A DNA stretch of 64,000 nucleotides from Schizochytrium sp. TIO01 (Eukaryota; Sar; Bigyra; Thraustochytrida; Thraustochytriidae), in assembly GCA_004764695.1 (NCBI GenBank), contig SMSO01000014.1:6686029-6750028 (forward strand). The letters are read 5' to 3'. The notes under the pieces are model-generated. The model saw only the letters and a list, made by a program, of their open reading frames with translations. It ran no database searches and was not told where the DNA came from. The stretch's first letter is position 1. The number at the start of each line of letters is the position of its first letter. Below, piece by piece: positions 56,387 through 64,000 of this stretch. The position numbers were made by a program, and so were the translations under genes.

Positions 56387-57569
56387 TCGGCAAGTCAACC
56401 AACAAGCAGTCCTCACAACCTCAGAACTAGGAGAATTAGAAGAAGCTCAAAGTATCGGCGCATCTAGCCTTAGTCGGCAAACCTCTGCCGTGAGCCTGGA
56501 CCAGAGCTCTGCTGCAATGGATGCAGTCAGTTTGCACCCGAAGGTCCAGCTTGTAGAGTGCGAGCCCTGGGGGCAAGTCGTACTCAAAGTCATCGACACT
56601 GGGGCCGACACCTCACGGACGCTCATGCTCGCCCACAATGAACTTCAATACTTTCGTGCCCAGCGCGAGGATGATGAGCGTATAGCTCGCCAACAATGCC
56701 GCCATCAAGATCTTCGAGTGCAACGGCCGCGTCACCACCGTCGCAACGATAGCACATCATCATCTGCAGCATCTTCGCTGGGATCATTCGTGGAATCTGA
56801 AACGAATGCTATTGGCAACATTTTCTTGGCCAAAGGTAGACAGCATGTCATCGATATGCTCTTTTGGGAGAACCATGGTCCTGAAGTTCATTTGGCCTTC
56901 CGTTTCTGTGCTCGTGGCGATCTCTTTGCGCTTCTTGCACAGATTGAGCTATGCGCACATGACATTCGTCTCTATGCAGCAGAAATTGCTTCCGCTATTG
57001 GCTACGTACATAGCTTGGGTTTTCGGCATGGAGATGTAAAAGCTGAGAACATTGGCATCGACGAAGAAGGACATTGCGTTCTCCTCGACTTTGACTTGGC
57101 ACATAAACTCGAACCAGGACAGCGTTCAATCAGCAATTCAGGCTCTCTTCTCTATGCAGCTCCCGAAGTCCTTTGTCGTTTTCCGCATCGCCTCGAGAGC
57201 GACTGGTGGAGCGTCGGGGTGCTTATTTTCGAAATGGCATACGGATACATGCCTTTTGATCACCCTGATCCGCAAGTCTTATGTGATCAGATCTGCACTG
57301 AGCCATATATGCATGGCGATTTTCCTGTACACGGATCTCAGGATGCTAACATTCTTCTTGAGTCCGTCATTGATCAATTTCTTGAGAAAAACCCGCAAGA
57401 TCGCCTTGGCAGTGGTGCAGACTTTGCTGAAGTCATTCGTCATCCTTACTTCCGAGGTCAACGCACTCATAGTCATGAGACCCAAGATGACGCAGAATGG
57501 ACTTGGTCTTCCTTTGTCCAAGGCTCATATACACCACACTGGCTCACAAGTGCTTCCCCTTTGAACTAA
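56292..57569 (+). CDS. Atypical AGC-like protein kinase
   Basis: 425 aa from the first ATG of this frame; the true start may lie in the upstream ORF. Residues 1-80 are low-complexity. The kinase domain starts at about 84. Lys99 (VVLKV) and Glu117 (HNELQ) fit the beta3 Lys and alphaC Glu, but the preceding segment VQLVECEPWGQ has no GxGxxG loop. A Ser/Arg-rich insertion (about 125-175) follows alphaC. The catalytic loop HGDVKAEN (246-253) keeps D248, K250 and N253 but has Gly for the HRD Arg. The metal-binding motif is DFD (266-268) in place of DFG. YAAPEVL (288-294), SDWWSVGVLIFEMAYGYMPF and NPQDRLGSGADFAEVIRHPYF are typical of AGC kinases, possibly PKA/PKG-related. No classical hydrophobic motif is clear in the short tail. 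Activity may be unusual or weak. Confidence 0.85.
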   Translation: MELLTTKKKMMMMMSKQEQGQDHSQQDQFSHDRQVNQQAVLTTSELGELEEAQSIGASSLSRQTSAVSLDQSSAAMDAVSLHPKVQLVECEPWGQVVLKVIDTGADTSRTLMLAHNELQYFRAQREDDERIARQQCRHQDLRVQRPRHHRRNDSTSSSAASSLGSFVESETNAIGNIFLAKGRQHVIDMLFWENHGPEVHLAFRFCARGDLFALLAQIELCAHDIRLYAAEIASAIGYVHSLGFRHGDVKAENIGIDEEGHCVLLDFDLAHKLEPGQRSISNSGSLLYAAPEVLCRFPHRLESDWWSVGVLIFEMAYGYMPFDHPDPQVLCDQICTEPYMHGDFPVHGSQDANILLESVIDQFLEKNPQDRLGSGADFAEVIRHPYFRGQRTHSHETQDDAEWTWSSFVQGSYTPHWLTSASPLN

Positions 57570-58974
57570 AACGAAGCTCGGCTATTTACTTGAGCCAAAC
57601 ATTCTCTTTGTCACAAACATACATGCACTCTGACTCTTCAGAGTTACCACTCTTTCTACACTTTATGCAATATGTGATGCTGACATAGATAGAGCCCTTT
57701 ACCTTTGAAGTCTAACATTTTGTCGTTTCCCTTCCCCAGGAGAAAGAAGCTACATTCGTACAAAGCCAGCAACATTGTACTTCCTGCGATAAAAGTTAGC
57801 AAAGGAGGGCAGGCGAAAGGGGCTATTCCCCTAATTACCTCTAGCAAATATCAGTTCGTGAGGAAGCCGACTGCTGCCTCGAAGTTCTTACTTACAGCTA
57901 TAGAACCTTCCTTGCATCGTTCCTTTCTCTCCAATCAATGTGACATTACTACTTATTCGTACTGTATCGCTTCCCGGTGTTAAACGTCTTTTGCAATACT
58001 ACACTATATCTATATTATATCATTGACCGCTGATGGTTCTTTTCTCCAAGGTGAAATCAACATAAAAGCACAAAATCCTGGGTAAACTCAAAAATTACAA
58101 CGACCACGTATAAAAACGTTTCGATGATACCCTTTCTCGACTGCACCTCAGCTCATTGTTGTACATACGATCTGATTTGACCAAACCAAAGAAAAGAGCC
58201 AACCCCCCACGAATATCTCGCTACAGCAGAATCCTGTAGTACATATATTCTGACATGTCCTTATTTTCTGCACATAACATTTAATTCATTCGTTTATCAT
58301 CATCAACTACATCTTTCATCTTTCCTTTGTTCTCTATGTAAGATATCTATGATCTCAAGCAAAATAATCCTTCATTTAATTTGGAAATATATTCTTCCTT
58401 GTTGCTTGCATATTAAGTAGAAACAGCCGTGAGCTATTTTATTTCCTTTTCTGTTTTTCAACACTTAAGACCAAGGAAAGATAAGGCTTGCTGTAGTGAA
58501 GGATTCCTCCAAAGGTATTCTTACATGAAACCACATCCTACTTCATTTGGCAGGGTCGAATATCAAATTTTAAGTCAGCGTGACAACAAACACACACATT
58601 AATTTACCTAAAGTTCTTTAGTTATGTAACAAACTTGCATACTTGTCTTGATGCTGAATGGTCTTATACCACTCTCATCCTGAAATTCCAGTGCTGAGGT
58701 AGTAAGTACTATATGTGTCATTATTACATGTACCTCCAAAGCTCTGCTTGCAGGTATTAACAGAACAAGTACTAAGCTATTCAACATTCAAATGCGGTAG
58801 AGGGGTATAAAATATCGGGAACAAGAATAGGCAGCGCATGGCATGCTGTGGGCGCAAGGCTTCGTTCATCTCGCAAATAATTCGTAATAAAAGCAGAACT
58901 AAAATTTTGGCAGCGCTCCTGGAGGAATAAAGATACGGGTATTAAGACTACCCCTGATGTAATCAATTTGCTAT
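57570..58974. other. Convergent intergenic region
   Basis: 1.4 kb of AT-rich DNA between the 3' ends of the kinase (+) and the PP2C gene (-). No ORF above 92 codons, no repeat array and no RNA gene recognised. Confidence 0.55.
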
Positions 58975-59439
58975 CTATGATACGACACACGTTCGTGATT
59001 TGTGGTGGTACAGGCGAACAATCACGCATGAGCAATTATCCCTTGAACCCCGCTCAATCGCCTTTTCAACAAGAACGGTTGCTACTGCATCGCAGCGTTC
59101 TGCTGGTGTGTTTCTTTCTTGTGAGGAGTCTAACTTCTTCAGCTCGTTGCTTACCAGCGTCGCAGCCTCCCCACTGGTAAAAACATTCCATACGCCATCG
59201 CAGGCAAGAACTACTGCGAGATCATCCGGTGTTACATAATGTGATACGATCTCGGGGTCCGCACTGACAAGATCTTCTGTAATAGGCTTTTCTGGACTCG
59301 CCCACGAGGTCACACGCGGAAGCTTGAATGCAAAGTCACCCAACGATCGCGTGACTGCCAAGCTCCCGAGTACTCGAAGTGCTCCAGCTTCATTTCGAGA
59401 TGGAGGCGGGCCTATAAAACCCCCGGCACTCTCAATCCT
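58975..59439 (-). CDS. PP2C-type phosphatase, C-terminal part (after one-base shift)
   Basis: Continues the PP2C domain of the adjacent upstream ORF. It reads RIESAGGF at the junction, then RVLGSLAVTRSLGDFAFK, SADPEIVSHYVTPDDLAVVLACDGVWNVF (metal-binding Asp in DGVW) and ERGSRDNCSCVIVRL (final metal-binding Asp in RDN). The C-terminus is short after the catalytic core. The segment has no good start of its own. All expected late PP2C motifs are present, so the locus looks functional apart from the shift. Confidence 0.9.
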   Translation of the reverse strand, partial: RIESAGGFIGPPPSRNEAGALRVLGSLAVTRSLGDFAFKLPRVTSWASPEKPITEDLVSADPEIVSHYVTPDDLAVVLACDGVWNVFTSGEAATLVSNELKKLDSSQERNTPAERCDAVATVLVEKAIERGSRDNCSCVIVRLYHHKSRTCVVS

Positions 59440-60178
59440 AGTCCCGCTCCATCTCTAGCTCCGGCACGTGATCTCTGCTAAGGGCCACGAAGGATCCGTC
59501 ACGGCGAACACAAATAGCTCGCGAGTCACCTGCATTTGCACAAGTCAACTTGAGGTTTTCATCCACATCTCCAGTGAGAGCTGTCACCACTGCGGTGCAT
59601 CCGCTCTGATATTCCATACTATCAACAAAATTTTGATCTAAATGGGTTCTTAGCAACTCATCTGTTTTTGCAAATACCTCCTTCAACGCTTTCCCAGGAT
59701 CATCTTTGCACAAATCATGGCGGGCAAGCAGATAAGGAATCATTCGACTACTAAAGAATGCGGACTCTCGTCCGCCGTGACCATCAAATACCCCAAAGCA
59801 GCTAAGAATAGAGCTCTTGTCTTTGCACATATGAAGTTGAACAGATGCTGTTGCTGTCCCCCCGTCACCATCGTCGTCGTCAGTACGCTCTGACAACAAC
59901 TTCGAAACTTCAACATCTGTGATATCTAATGAGCAATGCAGTGCTGTGGCGTCCTCCATGGACCGTCGCGTTCCGATGCGCTCACATCCTCCTGCTGCAC
60001 AGATCAGAGGCTTGCCGTGCCCATTCACCATAGCCCCGTTGTTGCTAATTTGCCGCCCGCACGCATGCAAAAGCAAGGCCTTATACACAGATCGCTGTAC
60101 CTTGTAGTATGTGATCTCTAACTCTCGTTGTCTCCAGGAATCAAGTTTGGAGGCCACTTGATGCCTACTCTTTAGCAC
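59438..60178 (-). CDS. PP2C-type Ser/Thr phosphatase, N-terminal part
   Basis: 246 codons ending at a TAG (59438-59440) in the middle of the PP2C domain. Mn/Mg-dependent phosphatase of the PPM family. Motifs: RRSMEDA (about 71-77), FGVFDGHGG (128-136), SGCTAVVTAL, CANAGDSRAI and ALSRDHVPELEMERD at the end. The family continues here with a basic residue and RIE.AGG, which is exactly what the frame one base on encodes, so the halves join as MERD/RIESAGGF if a single base (59440) is skipped. An acidic stretch (DDDDGDGG) is inserted between the first two motifs. The start at 60178 is the first ATG; the first 55 residues look unlike the family and the domain begins at about 60. Confidence 0.9.
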   Translation of the reverse strand: MLKSRHQVASKLDSWRQRELEITYYKVQRSVYKALLLHACGRQISNNGAMVNGHGKPLICAAGGCERIGTRRSMEDATALHCSLDITDVEVSKLLSERTDDDDGDGGTATASVQLHMCKDKSSILSCFGVFDGHGGRESAFFSSRMIPYLLARHDLCKDDPGKALKEVFAKTDELLRTHLDQNFVDSMEYQSGCTAVVTALTGDVDENLKLTCANAGDSRAICVRRDGSFVALSRDHVPELEMERD

Positions 60179-62594
60179 GCGCAGCCTTCGTTTTTCTTTT
60201 CTATTATAGCAACCAGGTCTGCTCTAATACTCTGCTCTGTTGCTGGAACTGCTAGACCTCCCGCTTCGACGTTTCTCCGTGCCAGAGATTCCAATACAAT
60301 TGTATATGTCAGAATTGTAGGACAAACCACAAACTGCGCGAGAACTCTAAACTATAACTGGTTGCCCAACTCTATGGAAAAGGTTCAGTTATACCTATAC
60401 CTATGAAATCAATCTATATGCTACTACGTCCAGTTTGTAAATTTTTTGTAATGCTAACTGTTGACTCGAAACTAACTCCATTCATTTACGATTTCGTAAG
60501 GTATGCCTAACGAGCAGCTTTATACCAAAACTGCCGCAACCGGAGAAACCTCGTCCCGTCTCCTGGTGTTTCAATACCGTAATCATTTTTTTTATGGCAC
60601 AACGCTTCCTGTCGTGTGCCTGGACGCCACTTTAAGCATTTACTTTAAAACAATTTTTGTGGTCTCTTTTACTGATCCTTCTATTTTCATTACCTCCAGA
60701 ATCACTGATCGTTGCGACAGCTCGTCGGTCAATCGTCAAAAATAGACGATTGAAAACAAAAGTGTGTCTCTTTTGGTCAAGGCAATCGTGTTATTGCAAT
60801 TCAAAGAGTGCGTAGATCCGTTGAGTACACACCTCGTCAAGAGTAGTGGGTGTACTTGGTTTTGGGGTGGAGAAGTGGCGAGTGTCAAATAAAGACAGCA
60901 AAGCACGATAAAGGGTAAGTTGGCGAACACGCAGATGGTCTATTAGCTAACTAAAATGCAGAGCAAAAACGATGCGGGTTGAAAGGTAACATTATATTTC
61001 GCGAAAGCGATGTGGTTGCTTTCTCTTATTCTCCTTGAGATTACTGAAGCCCCTCAAGACTTACTTTCGAAAAGTAATATTTCTTTCTGATGTTAACTGA
61101 AAAAGCTTAGTGACCTCTGCAGTGGCGGCTTGTAGCTGTAAGCAAGGGAGGGGAACATAATCCATTACCCAGCTTAATGAAAATAGTGTTCGGGGTAAAC
61201 CACTCGTTTATCTCCTTCTTTGTTGGTGTATCCCTCTTTTATTGTTGTTGATATAAAAATATACATATGAAGGCCTATATAGAATGGAAAATAAACAAAC
61301 TTTAATGAATATTGTGGTTCAGTTTTCTTCTGCCTGAGAACATTTAAAAAATTAAGAAAAAAAAGGAAAGAGTTGAAGATTACCTGCATAAGGTGTGTTC
61401 AAAGTCTGCCTCTATCTTTGATGGAATACCGTATTCACGGATCAAGAGATTGAATTGTGTTGCACGATGGATTAACGCCAGAACCACCAGCAAAAGATGC
61501 CAAATCTCGGATTTTTCAGCTTTAAAAACCTCCTAGAAATTGATTTCCACAAACAGGAGACACCGGTGCCTGGTGTCTTTGATACATTTCTCAGACTTTT
61601 CCCAGTTCAGTCATGCAAGTGGAAGTCAAATCCAGGGGGAGCTTATCCTTTGTTTCGCCTTTGTATGATTTCAGTTAATTTTCATATTGAGGAAAAAATT
61701 AAAGTTGATTCTTCACAAACCTATCTCTTACCTTCTTCCCAATATAGCATGCACACAAGCTCCCCTGTGTAATCTCATGATTCTATATCAGAGAGCACTT
61801 TTTAAAAACTAAAGTCAGAAAGTTATAAATCACTCTTTTCCTCCGCGATGCAAGAATCACACGACGATCCTAAAGATTTCCTATTCCCTCTGCTGTCCTA
61901 TTTGTCTCGTTAGTTATCGTCCAGTAGAATGTTTGGGAAGATAAGCTGTCAAATAACCTTACCTCAAGTGTTCTTGTCTTGGTCCTTGTCCTCATGTGAA
62001 ACCCTAAAGGCCAAGAATAACAATAACGCCATACCTGGTAGCCTCAATTAATTTGTTCTGCTCCAATTATTTCACGAGTTGAGAAAAAAAATGACCTAGG
62101 GCCAAAATCACGGAGCTATTAATAGCAGTACTTTCAACAATTTCACGTTTTTGAGAAGGCCTGAGGCGTGCGGAAAGAGAGAGAAAGAATACCGATCATT
62201 GTCTTTAATCAAAAAAGAAGAAAATGACATTGAAGGGCATTTCGGCTTTGACAATTTTCTACAATTTTACAAACCTAGATAGTAGCGAGGTTTATTTTTT
62301 GTTTCTTTGCTCCTGAGTCTTAAGTTTTAAAGTGGGTTTTAAACCCCAAGTAATCGACTGGATTAGCCCCTGATAATTTTTGTCTGCTCTATTCTATATG
62401 TTTGCTTGTTTGACTTCAGAAAAGGAGTACTCGCAACTCATTAAGAGTTCGGGAAAATAAGTGGGACCTAATTTGGTCCTAGATAGGACCTACGACAACC
62501 TAACGTCGAGAGCGCTCAAAGAAGACCCAACGACGATCAGATCGTGAACATTGCAGCAAGTGACCTTACTTTGGCATCGAGGAGATTCGTTGCG
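60179..62594. other. Divergent intergenic region between PP2C and ORC1
   Basis: 2.4 kb, AT-rich, containing both promoters. An E2F-like palindrome TTTCGCGAAA lies at 60997-61006. Three GGACC/GGTCC half-sites lie within 30 bp at about 62464-62490, 105-130 bp upstream of the ORC1 ATG. ORFs of up to 91 codons (for example 61497-61772 +) have no support. Confidence 0.55.
62464..62492. promoter_or_regulatory. Repeated GGACC/GGTCC half-sites upstream of ORC1
   Basis: Three pentamers (GGACC, GGTCC, GGACC) are spaced 6 bp apart in alternating orientation, giving two overlapping inverted repeats. The position suits a promoter-proximal binding site; function is inference only. Confidence 0.35.
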
Positions 62595-64000
62595 ATGAAA
62601 AGAACTCGTGCGGGGTCTACCTCCGGCGTGGATGCCCATAAAGCCGGACGCCGCAGTGGCCGTGGACGCAAGACTGGCGGCAAGTTTAACGATGGTCAAA
62701 ACCCCAGCGTGAGTTGGCGATCCAAGGTGGTTTGCGTGCACGACGGAAACAAGTTTTATGAAAAGGTCCGCATTGGAAAAGAGGAGTTCAAGGTTGGAGA
62801 TTTTATCTCCGTGCTGCTTTCCACGGCCACCGGCGAAGAAGAAGTTGCCATCGCAGTCCTGGAGTCCCTGTGGGATGATCTCGTGCAGAAGGAGCCCATG
62901 TGCGAAGTCCGGTGGTTTGTGGACCCTCAGGAAACACGAGCTGGTGTAGGAGATGAATCTGAGCTCTTCGAGGGCGATAAAATCCAAGAAGTCTCTTTGA
63001 GCGCTATCAATGGACATGTTTGTGTGGTTAGTGAAGAGGAGTTCTGGGAACGCACTCGAGAGCAGCCACTGCACGGCCTCGATGACGATGAAGAGCATAG
63101 CGAGGATGAAGATGATGAAGCTGATGAGAGTTCAAAAAAGCGAAAAGAAAAACATGGAGACGCGAGCAAGGACCAACATAAAGAAATTTACTTTTGCAAG
63201 GATTTCTTCTCTGAAGAGCTTCAGATGTTTCGTCCGAGCACACTGTTCGAGCTCGAACGACAACCTTGTGCGTATAGCAAGCGCCTTCGAGGCGTGGACC
63301 TTAACGATAACAAACTAGGTGACGAGGAAGCTGACAAATTTGCCAGAGCATTTCAACAGCTTCAACTCTCTGCAATCCCTCCAAGTCTCCCTTGTCGAGA
63401 GGAAGAACGTGCGACGATTCATACATTTCTACGTGATGCTGTGGCCCGCGGTGGTGCAGGTGGCGCCTTGTATATTTCTGGAATGCCCGGTACCGGCAAG
63501 ACAGCAACTGTACATGAAGTCGTGCGCTCACTACAGAGGGAATCTCAAAGTGGTGCGTTGCCTGAATTCGACTTTGTTGAGATCAATGGGATGCGCCTCC
63601 CACACCCTTATCAAGCTTACACTGAATTATACAAGTCTCTCTCTGGCCAGCACGCCTCCCAGACGCGTGCAGCACAGCTTCTTGAGCAATGGTTCTCCGG
63701 ATCAAGTCGTACTAGCGCGCAACAGAATGCTAAAACGTGTGTTCTTCTTGTTGATGAACTTGATTATATGGTCACAAGAAAACAAACCGTCCTCTACAAC
63801 TTGTTTGACTGGCCGACACGTCCGAATGTCCGTCTCGTTGTCGTGGGTATTGCAAATACTATGGATTTACCTGAGCGGCTTTTGCCGCGCATCGCAAGTC
63901 GTCTTGGTATGAGTCGTGTAGTATTCCAAAGTTACACACGTGACCAGCTTGAACGCATCATTCACGCTCGTTTAGAAGGTTTAGATATTTTTGAGGAAGA
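62595..64000 (+). CDS. ORC1: Origin recognition complex subunit 1, 3' partial
   Basis: 468 codons to the window edge, frame still open. AAA+ ATPase of ORC that marks replication origins and loads Cdc6/MCM (family knowledge). The basic N-terminus (MKRTRAGS, GRRSGRGRK) is followed by a BAH domain (about 45-130: KFYEKVRIGKEEFKVGDF, then AIAVLESLWDD and EVRWFVDPQETR). An acidic linker spans about 160-190, then comes the AAA+ domain with Walker A GMPGTGKT (about 296-303) and Walker B VLLVDELD (about 382-389). The blocks DWPTRPNVRLVVVGIANTMDLPERLLPRIASRLG and YTRDQLERII are characteristic of ORC1. The ATG at 62595 is the first in frame after a TAG at 62484-62486. The BAH domain separates ORC1 from Cdc6. 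Confidence 0.95.
   Translation, partial: MKRTRAGSTSGVDAHKAGRRSGRGRKTGGKFNDGQNPSVSWRSKVVCVHDGNKFYEKVRIGKEEFKVGDFISVLLSTATGEEEVAIAVLESLWDDLVQKEPMCEVRWFVDPQETRAGVGDESELFEGDKIQEVSLSAINGHVCVVSEEEFWERTREQPLHGLDDDEEHSEDEDDEADESSKKRKEKHGDASKDQHKEIYFCKDFFSEELQMFRPSTLFELERQPCAYSKRLRGVDLNDNKLGDEEADKFARAFQQLQLSAIPPSLPCREEERATIHTFLRDAVARGGAGGALYISGMPGTGKTATVHEVVRSLQRESQSGALPEFDFVEINGMRLPHPYQAYTELYKSLSGQHASQTRAAQLLEQWFSGSSRTSAQQNAKTCVLLVDELDYMVTRKQTVLYNLFDWPTRPNVRLVVVGIANTMDLPERLLPRIASRLGMSRVVFQSYTRDQLERIIHARLEGLDIFEE

Overview
This is nuclear DNA of a eukaryotic microbe. It encodes a MICOS CHCH protein, AP-3 delta adaptin, a Ste20/Hippo-type kinase, a PP2C phosphatase and ORC1 with a BAH domain. It also encodes HslU, the ATPase of the bacterial-type HslUV protease that many protists keep in mitochondria. 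Recognisable genes are long and apparently intron-free. A stramenopile-type protist such as a thraustochytrid would fit, but that placement is inference; no rRNA or marker gene is present.

Layout. 1-15.9 kb is gene-dense: HslU (5' end outside the window, +), a MIC19-like protein (-), an IQ-motif/pseudophosphatase locus (+, split over three frames), a TMEM135-like membrane protein (+), AP-3 delta (-) and a Hippo-like Ste20 kinase (-). 15.9-55.6 kb is a striking gene-poor block of almost 40 kb. No ORF in it resembles a known family. It alternates AT-rich tracts, dozens of tetra- and pentanucleotide arrays and short GC-rich islands whose ORFs are short and overlap on both strands. 55.6-64 kb is genic again: an atypical AGC-like kinase (+, with a probable N-terminal ORF in another frame), a PP2C phosphatase split by one base (-), and ORC1 running off the right edge (+).

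The genes are housekeeping or signalling genes with independent roles (mitochondrial proteolysis and cristae, endosomal sorting, kinase/phosphatase signalling, replication origin licensing). Nothing suggests an operon or a single pathway.

The best leads are: (1) a phosphatase-like domain with its catalytic Cys replaced by Ser, apparently fused to an IQ-motif protein; (2) three loci whose reading frames are broken four times, always in the +1 direction; (3) a kinase with HGD and DFD in place of HRD and DFG and no glycine loop; (4) the repeat-saturated gene desert, which contains about 88 apparently perfect AAAAT units, a 36-40 bp minisatellite, a long near-perfect hairpin and a 121-bp tandem duplication. 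Coordinates of repeats were read by eye and may be off by a few bases.
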